In this document: positions 62,984 to 64,000 of the stretch, piece after piece
How the letters are laid out: each line of letters begins with the position of its first letter
How positions within the stretch are numbered: the first letter of the stretch is position 1
NCBI GenBank assembly: GCA_030068145.1
Contig: JAPJBO010000279.1
Span: 124,001-188,000 of the forward strand
Length of the DNA stretch: 64,000 bases
Reading direction: 5' to 3'
From: Diplonema papillatum
Lineage: Eukaryota; Euglenozoa; Diplonemea; Diplonemida; Diplonemidae
The notes under the pieces: model-generated
What the model was told of the DNA's origin: nothing
Database searches by the model: none
Seen by the model: only the letters and a program-made list of their open reading frames with translations
Made by a program: the position numbers and the translations under genes

Positions 62984-63727
62984 TTACGAGCTGTACTTGT
63001 ACACACTATGCATAAAATCCCAGGCTTTTTCTTACGAGCTGTACTTGTACACACTATGCATAAAATCCCAGGCTTTTTCTTACGAGCTGTACTTGTACAC
63101 ACTATGCATAAAATCCCAGGCTTTTTCTTACGAGCTGTACTTGTACACACTATGCATAAAATCCCAGGCTTTTTCTTACGAGCTGTACTTGTACACACTA
63201 TGCATAAAATCCCAGGCTTTTTCTTACGAGCTGTACTTGTACACACTATGCATAAAATCCCAGGCTTTTTCTTACGAGCTGTACTTGTACACACTATGCA
63301 TAAAATCCCAGGCTTTTTCTTACGAGCTGTACTTGTACACACTATGCATAAAATCCCAGGCTTTTTCTTACGAGCTGTACTTGTACACACTATGCATAAA
63401 ATCCCAGGCTTTTTCTTACGAGCTGTACTTGTACACACTATGCATAAAATCCCAGGCTTTTTCTTACGAGCTGTACTTGTACACACTATGCATAAAATCC
63501 CAGGCTTTTTCTTACGAGCTGTACTTGTACACACTATGCATAAAATCCCAGGCTTTTTCTTACGAGCTGTACTTGTACACACTATGCATAAAATCCCAGG
63601 CTTTTTCTTACGAGCTGTACTTGTACACACTATGCATAAAATCCCAGGCTTTTTCTTACGAGCTGTACTTGTACACACTATGCATAAAATCCCAGGCTTT
63701 TTCTTACGAGCTGTATTTGTAAACACT
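62984..63727 (+). repeat. 48-bp tandem array, about 15.5 units
   Basis: The unit is ctttttcttacgagctgtac, ttgtacacactatgcataaa, atcccagg. Units are virtually identical, so the array was amplified or homogenised recently. Because 48 is divisible by three and no stop occurs, it is open as FLRAVLVHTMHKIPGF and SYELYLYTLCIKSQAF on plus and TARKKKPGILCIVCTS on minus. Without conservation evidence these are not called genes. Confidence 0.95.
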
Positions 63728-64000
63728 ATTTTTGGTCGCGCGAATCCACTTTACCGGATCTGGGTCCGTTGTCGGGATGCATTTCCTTTGTCGCTTGCTC
63801 TCTTTAACACAGCCAGTCTGTTCCCTTTCTTAAGTGCAGGGGATTGTTGCAGGGGTTGCAATTCGGTCAGGCTGGTCGGATTTCCGAGCATCCGGTCATC
63901 AGGGGTGTGTTTGCCGGCGAATTTTTATCGGATGTCAAAGAGCGGGAGTCACCACGCGCGGGACAATACCTCCTATCGCGCGAGATGATTTGCTCGCCGC
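63728..64000. other. window end
   Basis: No feature recognised. Confidence 0.4.

Noticed and set aside
62861-63988. 375-aa, 252-aa and 249-aa repeat proteins over the 48-bp array
   Set aside because: Three overlapping frames are equally open because the unit is 48 bp; no start context, codon bias or domain favours any, and one frame is interrupted by retroposon sequence at its 5' end.

Overview
The window is eukaryotic nuclear DNA, most likely from a unicellular alga or other protist. The evidence is intron-poor GC-rich genes with Kozak-like starts, a plant-type zinc P1B-ATPase, an alpha-L-fucosidase, secreted proteins with very long Thr/Asn/Ala/Pro linkers and CUB-like domains, fragments of nuclear 18S rRNA, poly(A)-tailed retroposons, a LINE endonuclease remnant and a BED-finger DNA element. 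There are no operons, Shine-Dalgarno sites, CRISPR arrays or prokaryotic insertion sequences. I cannot place it further without a database search. I found no retrovirus, LTR or capsid-bearing element.

Layout. 1-12.4 kb is repeat-rich intergenic DNA with a possible TTAA-type terminal-inverted-repeat element (1.4-3.5 kb), a CBM48/AMPK-beta-like exon (8.1-8.3 kb, minus), a LINE endonuclease fragment (9.05-9.5 kb, minus) and an 18S rRNA fragment (11.7-12.1 kb). 12.4-15.3 kb holds a 203-aa membrane protein gene followed by an array of decayed copies of its 3' end. 15.5-16.4 kb has two tandem Lys/Pro-rich open exons. 18.05-20.25 kb is the Zn/Cd P1B-2 ATPase. 23.0-23.2 kb is a (TTG)n tract. 23.6-24.7 kb is an unassigned, possibly beta-propeller protein. 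25.85-26.58 kb is a nested pair of inverted-repeat elements, the inner one carrying a 60-aa BED zinc finger. 26.8-28.2 kb is a secreted GH29 fucosidase. 30.4-31.4 kb is an unassigned protein with a ubiquitin-like N-terminus. 32.0-32.6 kb is an ankyrin-repeat fragment broken by two insertions. 34.9-38.5 kb and 43.5-45.6 kb are two paralogous secreted mosaic proteins. The last 18 kb is nearly all repeats: retroposons, satellites, inverted-repeat elements, and a 48-bp tandem array at the right edge.

The most striking pattern is that every ordinary GC-rich gene between 12 and 32 kb is trailed by one or more decayed copies of its own 3' end, often with its 3' flank. One gene also has a duplicated 5' end. 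Two retroposon families of different sequence (A and B here) share matching termini, insert at T-runs, and one B copy carries a triplicated 27-codon SAM-like coding segment. A third dispersed element (D) holds a hammerhead-ribozyme-like core in two copies. The genes show no common pathway beyond the two secreted CUB-like paralogues, which with the fucosidase suggest cell-surface or extracellular-matrix work.
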